Below, piece by piece: positions 1 to 5,877 of a stretch of DNA of 5,877 nucleotides. The notes below the pieces were generated by a model that was given only the letters and a program-made list of their open reading frames with translations, did no database searches and was not told the DNA's origin. This DNA is from Oscillospiraceae bacterium. Its GTDB lineage: Bacteria > Bacillota > Clostridia > Oscillospirales > Ruminococcaceae. Position 1 is the first letter of the stretch, and each line of letters starts with the position of its first letter. The stretch is from assembly GCA_016295545.1 (NCBI GenBank), contig JAEDLA010000099.1, forward strand, positions 1 through 5,877, in the 5' to 3' direction. A program made the position numbers and the translations under genes.

Positions 1-84
1 TCCCACTTTCGGCTGCGCCGCATTTATTTATATTTTTTTCGTCACATTAATACTATAAAAGCTGATTAAATTTTTCTGCGCACC
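1..84. other. Non-coding sequence downstream of purL, with a GC-rich edge element
   Basis: This AT-rich stretch follows the purL stop and shows no complete intrinsic terminator. At the extreme left, CGGC-TGC-GCCG (10-20) forms a 4-bp GC stem within a GC-rich block (about 10-21) unlike its surroundings. It may be one arm of a larger hairpin or a dispersed repeat cut by the window edge, with the purL terminator beyond it. An ATG reading MRRSRKW on the minus strand at 23 has no ribosome binding site and is not called. Confidence 0.3.
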
Positions 85-3000
85 TTATTTGAAATAAGCT
101 ACGCCGCTTTCAAAGATTTTCTGATCCTTTTCGCCGGCAACATTCTTGCAGATATAGCTGCCCTTACGCTCGCTGTGTCCCATTTTTCCGAGAACTCGTC
201 CGTCCGGTGAGGTAATACCCTCGATAGCCTCAATTGATGTATTGGGATTGTACCTGATGTCAAGAGTAGGATTGCCCTCAAGGTCAACATACTGAGTTGC
301 AATCTGTCCGTTGTTTGCAAGTCTTTGGATAAGGCTCATGGGAGCAACGAAACGTCCCTCACCGTGAGAAATCGGCACTGTATGGATATCGCCTACCTTG
401 CAGCCTGCAAGCCATGGAGACTTATTTGAAGCAATTCTTGTATTTACCATCATTGACTGGTGACGTGCTATGGTATTGAATGTAAGTGTAGGAGACTCGT
501 CCGTCATATCAACGATTTCTCCGTAAGGAACAAGACCAAGCTTTACAAGTGCCTGGAAACCGTTGCATATACCAAGCATTAAACCGTCACGCACTTTAAG
601 AAGCTCATGAACAGCGTCCTTTATCTTAGGATTGCGGAAGAATGCCGTAATGAACTTGCCGCTTCCGTCAGGCTCGTCACCGCCGCTGAATCCGCCGGGA
701 ATCATAATAATCTGTGCCTGCTTTACAGCTCTCTCGAAATAATCAACAGATGCTTCAATATCTCCGGCAGCAAGATTTCTGATAACGATAGTCTCTGCCT
801 CAGCACCAGCCTTTTCAAAAGCTCTTGCTGTATCGTATTCGCAGTTTGTTCCGGGGAATACAGGTATAAGAACCTTTGGCTTTGCTGTCTTTGTTGCAGG
901 GAAAAGTCTTATTCTGCTCTCATAGGAGTAAGCCTCAGGTGTAGAGCCTGATGTGGGTATTCTGCACGGGAATACGGATTCAAGCTTGCCCTCCCAGACT
1001 CTCTGGAGGGAATCAAGGCTGATTGTGTAGTCCATGCAGTTAATTTTATATTCAGGAATAGTTTTTCCTATGACCTTCTCATAAGGCATTGCGCTGCCTT
1101 TAAGCTCGATGATAAACGAGCCGTAGCATGGCTTGAACAGCTGCTCTGATGTAAGCTTTGTAGTAAACTCAAATCCAAGCTTATTGCCGAAGCACATTTT
1201 AGCGATACCCTCAGCAGCTCCTCCGAAGCCCATAGTCCAAACAGCAGCTGCACGGTCAGCCTCAATAATATCCTCAACCCTGTCGAAGCAGCTCTTGATG
1301 CTGTCAAAAACAGGAAGTCCGTTTTCATCGTATTCAGGAGTTATCATTATTACACTGCTGTCAGCCTTTTTGAACTCAGTTGACACGATTTTATCTGCTT
1401 TGGCTGTTGAAACTGCAAAGGAAACAAGTGTGGGAGGTACATCGATATTCTCAAATGTTCCGGACATTGAATCCTTACCGCCGATAGAGCCGCAGCCCAT
1501 TTCAAGCTGAGCCTTGAATGCTCCGAGAAGTGCGGACATAGGCTTGCCCCAGCGCTTAGGATCATTCTGAGTTCTTTCAAAATATTCCTGGAATGTCAGC
1601 CAGCACTTTTTGTATGAACCTCCGGCTGCCACTACCTTTGCAATAGATTCAATAACAGCAAGCATAGCTCCGTGATACGGACTTTTCTCAGATATATCAG
1701 GATTATATCCCCAGCCCATAAGTGAACAGGTAGTTGTCTCGCCTTTCAGTACCGGAATCTTTGCTGCCATTGCCTGTGAGGGTGTCATCTGATATACACC
1801 GCCAAAGGGCATAAGGACTGTTCCTGCACCGATAGTAGAGTCAAATTTCTCAATAAGTCCCTTCTGTGAGCACACGTTAAGATTGGACATAAGCTCAGTC
1901 CAGCTGTCAGCGCAGTCTGCTGTCTCTGTCACCGGAGCGTCCATAGGCGGCTCGATTACTATATCGGTATACTTCGGTGCGCCGTTTGAGTTAAGGAACT
2001 CTCTTGAAAGGTCAACGATAGTATTGCCGTTCCAGTTCATTTTAAGTCTCGGCTCAGCCACAACATCAGCAACAAGAGTAGCTTCAAGGTTTTCCTTTTT
2101 AGCCTCCTCCATGAAGCGCTCAACATCTTCAGGAGCTATCACAACAGCCATTCTCTCCTGAGATTCGCTGATTGCAATTTCTGTGCCGTCAAGTCCGTCG
2201 TACTTCTTTGGTACGGCGTTGAGATTTATAACAAGTCCGTCTGTAAGCTCACCGATAGCTACAGAAACACCGCCTGCACCAAAGTCATTGCAGCGCTTGA
2301 TCATCTGAGTTACCTCAGGCTTTCTGAAAAGTCTCTGAAGCTTTCTTTCCTCGGGAGGATTACCCTTCTGAACCTCTGCACCGCAGTGTTCAAGAGATTC
2401 AAGTGTGTGTGATTTTGATGAACCGGTAGCTCCGCCGCAGCCGTCACGTCCTGTCTTTCCGCCCAGAAGAATAACCACATCTCCCGGAACAGGAGCTTCA
2501 CGTCGGATATTTTCAGCAGGAGCTGCGCCTAAAACTGCGCCTATTTCAAGTCTTTTAGCCACATAGCCGGGATGATAAACCTCGGCAACATGACCTGTAG
2601 CAAGTCCTATCTGGTTTCCGTAGGAGCTGTAACCGTTAGCTGCACCGACAGTGATTTTTCTCTGAGGCAGCTTGCCGTTTATGGTATCAGCAACAGGTAC
2701 AAGAGGATTAGCTGCACCTGTAACACGCATAGCCTGATAAACATAGGAACGTCCCGAAAGCGGATCACGTATAGCTCCGCCAAGACAGGTTGCCGCACCG
2801 CCGAAAGGCTCAATCTCAGTAGGGTGATTGTGAGTTTCATTCTTGAACATGAGGATCCAGTCCTCGTCCTTGCCGTCAATGTCAACCTTGATTTTTACGG
2901 AACAAGCGTTGATTTCCTCGCTTTCATCAAGGTCAGGAAGAAGTCCGTCACTTTTAAGCTTGCGTGCAGCAACAGTTGCCAGATCCATGAGAGTAAGCGG

Positions 3001-3789
3001 CTTTTCGCTTCTTCCAAGCTCATTGCGAACCCTGATGTACATATCATAAGTATCCCTGATATAAGGTGTGGATATCTCTACATTTTCCACGTTTGTCAGG
3101 AATGTGGTATGGCGGCAGTGGTCAGACCAGTAGGTGTCTATCATTCTGATTTCTGTAATGGTAGGATTGCGCTTTTCAGTATTCCGGAAATAATTCTGAC
3201 AGAATTTGATATCGTCAAAGTCCATAGCAAGTCCGAACTTTTCGATAAAAGCTTTAAGTCCGGCATCGTTGAGCATGATAAAGCCCTCAAGCTCCTCTAC
3301 AGTTGTGGGAATATCATAATTTGTATCAAGAGTTTTTACCGGTTCAAGGGAAGCTTCACGGCTTTCAACAGGGTTGATAAGGTATGCTTTAAGGCGGTCG
3401 AACTCACTGTCGGTAATGCTGCCCTCGATTATATATACACGGGCATTTCTCACACGGCATCTTTCGCCCTGACGAAGAATCTGAATGCACTGCTCACAGC
3501 TGTCAGCTCTCTGGTCGAACTGTCCGGGCAGATATTCAACAGCAAAAATACGCTCATTGTCTTTAAGCTCAGGCAGCTCTGTAAAGGCTGTATCAACTGC
3601 AGGCTCGGAAAAAACAGTATTCACAGCAGCTTCAAAATCCTCACGGCTGAGCCTGTCTGCGTCATATCTGTTAATTATTCTCACTCCGGTAATTCCCATT
3701 CTGAGGGCAGTACGGACATCATTCAGTACAGACTGAGCTTCAGCTGCAAATTCCGGCTTTTTTTCCACATAAATTCTGAATACAGACAT
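85..3789 (-). CDS. purL: Phosphoribosylformylglycinamidine synthase, single-chain clostridial type
   Basis: This cytosolic enzyme performs step four of de novo purine synthesis: FGAR + glutamine + ATP gives FGAM + glutamate + ADP + Pi. The 1234-residue chain appears complete and shows the order of a large fused PurL. An N-terminal PurS-like region (about 1-150) is followed by a linker with the FGAR-synthase motif YWSDHCRHTTF (220-230). The first ATP-binding/AIRS-like half carries KNETHNHP (316-323), GGAIRD (337-342) and DFGAGG (502-507). A second, degenerate half carries GSIGGKDSMSG (767-777). The C-terminal class I glutaminase starts near 971; its nucleophile is Cys1075 in GICNGFQ, and the partner residues are His1205 and Glu1207 in GHSERKG. 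SHGEGRF (1141-1147) is also conserved in the family. Many Gram-positives split this enzyme into PurS, PurQ and PurL; here it is one chain, as known for a clostridial subgroup. The start is supported by a TGGAGA site 8 bases upstream. No other purine gene is in view. I see no frameshift or missing catalytic residue. Confidence 0.97.
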   Translation of the reverse strand: MSVFRIYVEKKPEFAAEAQSVLNDVRTALRMGITGVRIINRYDADRLSREDFEAAVNTVFSEPAVDTAFTELPELKDNERIFAVEYLPGQFDQRADSCEQCIQILRQGERCRVRNARVYIIEGSITDSEFDRLKAYLINPVESREASLEPVKTLDTNYDIPTTVEELEGFIMLNDAGLKAFIEKFGLAMDFDDIKFCQNYFRNTEKRNPTITEIRMIDTYWSDHCRHTTFLTNVENVEISTPYIRDTYDMYIRVRNELGRSEKPLTLMDLATVAARKLKSDGLLPDLDESEEINACSVKIKVDIDGKDEDWILMFKNETHNHPTEIEPFGGAATCLGGAIRDPLSGRSYVYQAMRVTGAANPLVPVADTINGKLPQRKITVGAANGYSSYGNQIGLATGHVAEVYHPGYVAKRLEIGAVLGAAPAENIRREAPVPGDVVILLGGKTGRDGCGGATGSSKSHTLESLEHCGAEVQKGNPPEERKLQRLFRKPEVTQMIKRCNDFGAGGVSVAIGELTDGLVINLNAVPKKYDGLDGTEIAISESQERMAVVIAPEDVERFMEEAKKENLEATLVADVVAEPRLKMNWNGNTIVDLSREFLNSNGAPKYTDIVIEPPMDAPVTETADCADSWTELMSNLNVCSQKGLIEKFDSTIGAGTVLMPFGGVYQMTPSQAMAAKIPVLKGETTTCSLMGWGYNPDISEKSPYHGAMLAVIESIAKVVAAGGSYKKCWLTFQEYFERTQNDPKRWGKPMSALLGAFKAQLEMGCGSIGGKDSMSGTFENIDVPPTLVSFAVSTAKADKIVSTEFKKADSSVIMITPEYDENGLPVFDSIKSCFDRVEDIIEADRAAAVWTMGFGGAAEGIAKMCFGNKLGFEFTTKLTSEQLFKPCYGSFIIELKGSAMPYEKVIGKTIPEYKINCMDYTISLDSLQRVWEGKLESVFPCRIPTSGSTPEAYSYESRIRLFPATKTAKPKVLIPVFPGTNCEYDTARAFEKAGAEAETIVIRNLAAGDIEASVDYFERAVKQAQIIMIPGGFSGGDEPDGSGKFITAFFRNPKIKDAVHELLKVRDGLMLGICNGFQALVKLGLVPYGEIVDMTDESPTLTFNTIARHQSMMVNTRIASNKSPWLAGCKVGDIHTVPISHGEGRFVAPMSLIQRLANNGQIATQYVDLEGNPTLDIRYNPNTSIEAIEGITSPDGRVLGKMGHSERKGSYICKNVAGEKDQKIFESGVAYFK

Positions 3790-3796
3790 ACAAAAA

Positions 3797-3802
3797 TCTC
3801 CA
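3797..3802 (-). promoter_or_regulatory. Ribosome binding site of purL
   Basis: On the minus strand this reads TGGAGA, and its GGAG core ends 8 bases before the ATG at 3789. It supports that ATG as the purL start. No in-frame start upstream has a comparable site. Confidence 0.75.
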
Positions 3803-3822
3803 TTTCATAATATAATTACGTT

Positions 3823-3856
3823 TGTTTTTCCTCAGAAAACCGGCTTCAGAAAAACA
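3823..3856. repeat. Inverted repeat in the mtaB-purL gap
   Basis: TGTTTTTC at 3823-3830 and GAAAAACA at 3849-3856 are perfect 8-base complements around an 18-base loop. They lie within the 85-base gap between the mtaB stop and the purL start. The minus-strand RNA could form a weak, A/U-rich stem. No run of T follows it in the direction of transcription, so it does not look like an intrinsic terminator. It could be a processing or leader structure, or simply chance in AT-rich sequence. Confidence 0.3.
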
Positions 3857-3874
3857 GGCGCATATAAACTTGAT

Positions 3875-5188
3875 TCAAAGAGCTTCACCGATTATTCTGC
3901 CGATACAGCAGTCGGGTTCACTCTCTTCTATTTTAACACAAAATATCTCGTTACGCAAACTTTTTTTGGGATTTTCACAAGGAATCTTAACTAATGTATA
4001 ATCCGGAGCATATCCGTGATGAAAATCTGTGCAGTTTTCACGTTCAAAAAGCACAGGAACTGTTCTGCCTGCAAGACTTCTCAGGTATTCAGCTCTCATT
4101 CCGGCAGCGGCATCGTTCATTCTGTGCCACCGCTGAGACTTCACGCTTTCAGGAATCTGATTTTTCATTCGGTCAGCAGCAGTTCCCCTGCGGCGTGAAT
4201 ACCTGAAAACGTGTATTTTGCTGAACCCTATCTTCTGTACAAATTCAAGGGATTCAGCAAAGTTTTCCTCTGTTTCTCCGGGAAATCCCACCATTATATC
4301 GGTAGTAAAGGCACAGTCAGGAAAGCGGTCACGAATACGCTCTGTCAGCAGCAGGAAATCCTCCGCAGTATATTTTCTGTTCATTGCCCTGAGAGTTTCG
4401 GTACAGCCGCTTTGCAGGGACAAATGAAACTGAGGACAAAGCTCCGGCAAAGCCGCAAGCCGGTCAAGCAGGCTGTCTGACATCATCTCCGGTTCAAGGG
4501 AACCGAGCCGCACACGGTCTATTCCCTCAGTTCCGGCGCAAATTTCCGCAGCTTCCGCAAGGTCAGAGCCTGTATCTCTGCCGAAAAAAGCAAGGTTTAT
4601 ACCGGAGAGCACTATTTCCCTTTTGCCGCTCTGGGCAATGAGCGCAGCTTCATTTTTCAGTACCTCCACAGGCTTGGAACGGCAGCGTCCTCTTGCGTAG
4701 GGAATGATACAGTAGGAGCAGAACTGATTGCAGCCGTCCTGAATCTTCACAAAAGCTCTTGTGTTATCGTCAAACTGAGTACAGGTAAGGCTTTCGTAGC
4801 TGTCGCCGGAGCTGTATTCCGGAATCTGTACGATATGCTGACGCTTGCTCATAAACTCCTCAACAAGCCACAGCAGCTCTCCCCTGTTTTTTGTTCCGGT
4901 AATTATGTCAGCTGTTGTGAGCTTTGACGCTTCCTCGCTGAAAGCCTGAGGATAACAGCCGGTAAGAGCTATTACCGCAGAGGGATTTTCGCTTCTCAGC
5001 TTTCTAAGTGCAGACAGCGTTCTGCTGTCTCCGGAGGAAGTTACCGTGCAGGAATTAACAACAATAACATCAGCCGTTTCAGAAGAATCAGAAATTTCAT
5101 AGCCCGCATTTCTGAAAACTGATTTCATGCACTCCGTTTCATAATAGCTGACCTTGCAGCCGAATGTTTTAAAAAATACCTTATACAT
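3875..5188 (-). CDS. mtaB: tRNA (N6-threonylcarbamoyladenosine(37)-C2)-methylthiotransferase MtaB
   Basis: This radical-SAM enzyme is expected to add a methylthio group to t6A37 in ANN-decoding tRNAs, giving ms2t6A, which stabilises codon-anticodon pairing. It is cytosolic and carries two 4Fe-4S clusters. In the 437-residue form chosen here, the N-terminal methylthiotransferase domain has the auxiliary-cluster cysteines Cys11 (TFGCKV), Cys47 (NSCTVT) and Cys78 (TGCYPQ). The radical-SAM core has CNQFCSYC, with Cys153, Cys157 and Cys160 in the CX3CX2C pattern. LSLQSG (256-261) and MVGFPGET (299-306) are typical of the family. Residues from about 370 to the end fit a TRAM RNA-binding domain. The GCKV-YETE signature points to MtaB rather than MiaB (usually GCQMN) or RimO. 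An ATG at 5218 would add 10 residues, but it has no ribosome binding site and would precede the conserved MYKVFFKTFGC start; the ATG at 5188 has AAGGAG just upstream. It may be co-transcribed with purL, 85 bases downstream. Confidence 0.93.
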   Translation of the reverse strand: MYKVFFKTFGCKVSYYETECMKSVFRNAGYEISDSSETADVIVVNSCTVTSSGDSRTLSALRKLRSENPSAVIALTGCYPQAFSEEASKLTTADIITGTKNRGELLWLVEEFMSKRQHIVQIPEYSSGDSYESLTCTQFDDNTRAFVKIQDGCNQFCSYCIIPYARGRCRSKPVEVLKNEAALIAQSGKREIVLSGINLAFFGRDTGSDLAEAAEICAGTEGIDRVRLGSLEPEMMSDSLLDRLAALPELCPQFHLSLQSGCTETLRAMNRKYTAEDFLLLTERIRDRFPDCAFTTDIMVGFPGETEENFAESLEFVQKIGFSKIHVFRYSRRRGTAADRMKNQIPESVKSQRWHRMNDAAAGMRAEYLRSLAGRTVPVLFERENCTDFHHGYAPDYTLVKIPCENPKKSLRNEIFCVKIEESEPDCCIGRIIGEAL

Positions 5189-5192
5189 ATTT

Positions 5193-5198
5193 CTCCTT
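5193..5198 (-). promoter_or_regulatory. Ribosome binding site that decides the mtaB start
   Basis: On the minus strand this reads AAGGAG, 4 bases before the ATG at 5188. The spacing is a little short but the match is strong. The longer alternative start at 5218 has no purine-rich site, so this favours the 437-residue protein. Confidence 0.75.
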
Positions 5199-5231
5199 AT
5201 TTCTGTTTTGTCCGACACCTTACGCTATGTT

Positions 5232-5269
5232 TAGTGTGCACAATTTTAACACTTAAATTTTATGCACTA
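5232..5269. other. Imperfect leader hairpin upstream of mtaB
   Basis: In minus-strand orientation, TAGTGCA at the 5' end can pair with TGCACACTA at the 3' end if two bases bulge out. The A/T-rich interior contains a further TTTAA-GTG-TTAAA stem-loop. The element lies inside the roughly 123-base leader predicted from the mtaB promoter. It has no T run and so does not look like a terminator. It matches no riboswitch or T-box that I recognise; regulatory function is only a possibility. Confidence 0.3.
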
Positions 5270-5317
5270 TAAATAGTTATCCTTTCTGAATAAAAAATGA
5301 ATTCATCAACCGCCTAT

Positions 5318-5346
5318 ATTATACTAAATTGCTGAATTTATTTCAA
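5318..5346 (-). promoter_or_regulatory. Promoter for mtaB (and possibly purL)
   Basis: On the minus strand there is a -35 box TTGAAA (5341-5346, five of six consensus bases), a 17-base spacer and a perfect -10 box TATAAT (5318-5323). Transcription would start near 5311, giving a leader of about 123 bases before the mtaB ATG. The pattern fits the housekeeping sigma factor. I found no promoter of similar quality in the mtaB-purL gap, so purL may depend on this one. Confidence 0.75.
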
Positions 5347-5351
5347 CTGCC

Positions 5352-5380
5352 TTGACATTGCCGAAAAATCGTGATATTAT
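5352..5380 (+). promoter_or_regulatory. Promoter for the HPr-like gene
   Basis: A perfect -35 box TTGACA (5352-5357), a 17-base spacer and a -10 box TATTAT (5375-5380) are preceded by TG one base upstream, which makes an extended -10. This should be a strong housekeeping promoter. The predicted start is near 5387, giving a leader of about 77 bases. Its -35 box lies 5 bases from the -35 box of the divergent mtaB promoter. Confidence 0.85.
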
Positions 5381-5450
5381 ATAGGTGCAGTAAGGAAAAG
5401 CTGCTGAAAAAGAAATAAACGATAAAAAACTACTGACGACATCTTTTTAC

Positions 5451-5456
5451 AGGAGG
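5451..5456 (+). promoter_or_regulatory. Ribosome binding site of the HPr-like gene
   Basis: AGGAGG lies 7 bases before the ATG at 5464. It is a full consensus match at ideal spacing, indicating efficient translation and fixing the start codon. Confidence 0.9.
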
Positions 5457-5463
5457 TATTATT

Positions 5464-5694
5464 ATGACAAAGGCAACAGTTTCACTTCAGACAATCAACG
5501 ATGTAAAGGAATTTGTTACAATCGTTATGCATTACGATTTTGACATTGATCTCGTTTCCGGAAGATATGCAGTTGATGCAAAATCCATTATGGGTATTTT
5601 CAGTCTCGACCTCTCAAAGCCTATCGCTCTTAATGCACATACCGACGACGCAGATAAGTTCTTAAAGGATATTGACAAGTTCCTTGTTAAATAA
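5464..5694 (+). CDS. HPr-like protein lacking the active-site histidine
   Basis: The 76-residue soluble protein resembles HPr, the phosphocarrier of the sugar phosphotransferase system (usually about 85-88 residues). The clearest match is KSIMGIFSLDL (40-50), equivalent to the HPr regulatory-serine region KSIMGVMSLGI, which places Ser41 at the position of Ser46. The upstream YDFDIDL (24-30) also aligns with HPr. The usual HARP motif is absent: at an offset of five, Thr10 replaces His15 and Asn12 replaces Arg17. The only histidines are His23 and His59, neither in the active-site position. It therefore should not relay phosphate from enzyme I to sugar transporters. By analogy with Bacillus Crh, which also lacks His15 but keeps Ser46, it could be a regulator phosphorylated by HPr kinase; this is inference. 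It has no signal peptide, membrane segment or cysteine. It sits alone between a strong promoter and a terminator, so it is probably monocistronic and well expressed. The fold call is fairly secure; the function is not. Confidence 0.82.
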   Translation: MTKATVSLQTINDVKEFVTIVMHYDFDIDLVSGRYAVDAKSIMGIFSLDLSKPIALNAHTDDADKFLKDIDKFLVK

Positions 5695-5729
5695 GATAGA
5701 ATAATCAATAAAAGCATAAAAAACGGAAA

Positions 5730-5760
5730 GGATACAGTTTCGGCTGTATCCGCTTTTTTT
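5730..5760 (+). terminator. Intrinsic terminator after the HPr-like gene
   Basis: GGATACAG (5730-5737) and CTGTATCC (5744-5751) form a perfect 8-bp stem with a 6-base TTTCGG loop. GC and then seven T (5754-5760) follow. It begins 35 bases after the stop codon. An A-rich stretch upstream, CATAAAAAA (5715-5723), is complementary to TTTTTTATG (5755-5763), so the element could also act on the minus strand. Confidence 0.88.
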
Positions 5761-5789
5761 ATGTTCTCCAGCTTTATTTATCAAAGTTT

Positions 5790-5824
5790 AAGTGAACGCC
5801 CTCTCTTTCAGGGCGTTCACTTTT
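5790..5824. terminator. Second strong hairpin, possible terminator of convergent transcription
   Basis: AAGTGAACGCCCT (5790-5802) pairs perfectly over 13 bp with AGGGCGTTCACTT (5810-5822) around a 7-base loop. On the plus strand the stem runs into TTTT (5821-5824), partly inside the stem. On the minus strand the stem begins 6 bases after the TAG of the possible gene at the right edge but is followed only by a weak T-poor tract. It is likely the terminator of that convergent gene and a backup for the HPr-like unit. Confidence 0.6.
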
Positions 5825-5827
5825 ATA

Positions 5828-5877
5828 CTAATTCCACATCAACCTGCTGAAAAATTTGTCAGCTATCGTTCCGTCAC
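5828..5877 (-). CDS. Possible C-terminus of a gene running off the right edge
   Basis: An open minus-strand frame enters from the right edge and encodes DGTIADKFFSRLMWN before a TAG at 5828-5830. A strong hairpin follows 6 bases after this stop, as expected for the end of a gene. The other two minus frames contain stops within a few codons. Fifteen residues are too few to name a family, and I do not recognise the protein. Confidence 0.4.
   Translation of the reverse strand, partial: DGTIADKFFSRLMWN

Noticed and set aside
2572..3810. A 412-codon open frame on the plus strand, antisense to purL
   Set aside because: It lies opposite the conserved PurL N-terminal and first catalytic regions, has no ribosome binding site at its ATG, and its translation shows no recognisable domain. 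It is a stop-free shadow produced by the codon use of purL.
3809..3837. Possible purL promoter (TTCTGA / 17 / TATATT on the minus strand)
   Set aside because: The -35 box matches only three of six bases, and the start would fall at the ribosome binding site, leaving almost no leader. It is too weak to call in AT-rich sequence.
3994..4480. Overlapping plus-strand frames of 60-89 codons opposite mtaB
   Set aside because: All lie antisense to the conserved radical-SAM and TRAM regions of mtaB, overlap each other, and encode nothing recognisable.
5189..5218. Longer mtaB start at 5218 (ten extra residues)
   Set aside because: No ribosome binding site precedes it, and MtaB proteins begin close to the GCKV motif. 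The ATG at 5188 has AAGGAG upstream.
5532..5717. Minus-strand open frame of 61 codons opposite the HPr-like gene
   Set aside because: It is antisense to a clear HPr-like gene that has its own promoter, ribosome binding site and terminator, and its product is low-complexity and unrecognised.

Overview
The window looks like chromosomal DNA from a low-to-mid G+C Gram-positive anaerobe of the Clostridia, probably a Ruminococcus-like member of the Oscillospiraceae. The evidence is the large single-chain clostridial-type PurL, an MtaB-type methylthiotransferase, strong AGGAGG-type ribosome binding sites, TTGACA/TATAAT promoters and short hairpin-plus-T terminators. The genus is an inference from protein style, not a database match.

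Layout: positions 1-84 are non-coding sequence downstream of purL. Positions 85-3789 (minus strand) hold purL, a complete 1234-residue phosphoribosylformylglycinamidine synthase with its own C-terminal glutaminase. After an 85-base gap, 3875-5188 (minus strand) holds mtaB, a radical-SAM tRNA methylthiotransferase. The 275-base region 5189-5463 is a divergent control region with two good promoters whose -35 boxes are only 5 bases apart. The leftward one should drive mtaB and probably purL; the rightward one drives a small gene at 5464-5694 (plus strand). That gene encodes a 76-residue HPr-like protein that lacks the phosphorylated histidine but keeps the regulatory-serine motif. It is followed by an intrinsic terminator (5730-5760), a second strong hairpin (5790-5822) and what may be the last 15 codons of a minus-strand gene running off the right edge.

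How the genes relate: mtaB and purL are co-oriented with no terminator between them, so they may share a transcript, but they belong to different processes (modification of A37 in ANN-decoding tRNAs, and step four of de novo purine synthesis). The HPr-like gene is a single-gene unit. I see no mobile element, CRISPR array, tRNA or rRNA, and no convincing new multi-gene system. The item most worth follow-up is the histidine-less HPr-like protein, which may be regulatory rather than a sugar-transport phosphocarrier.
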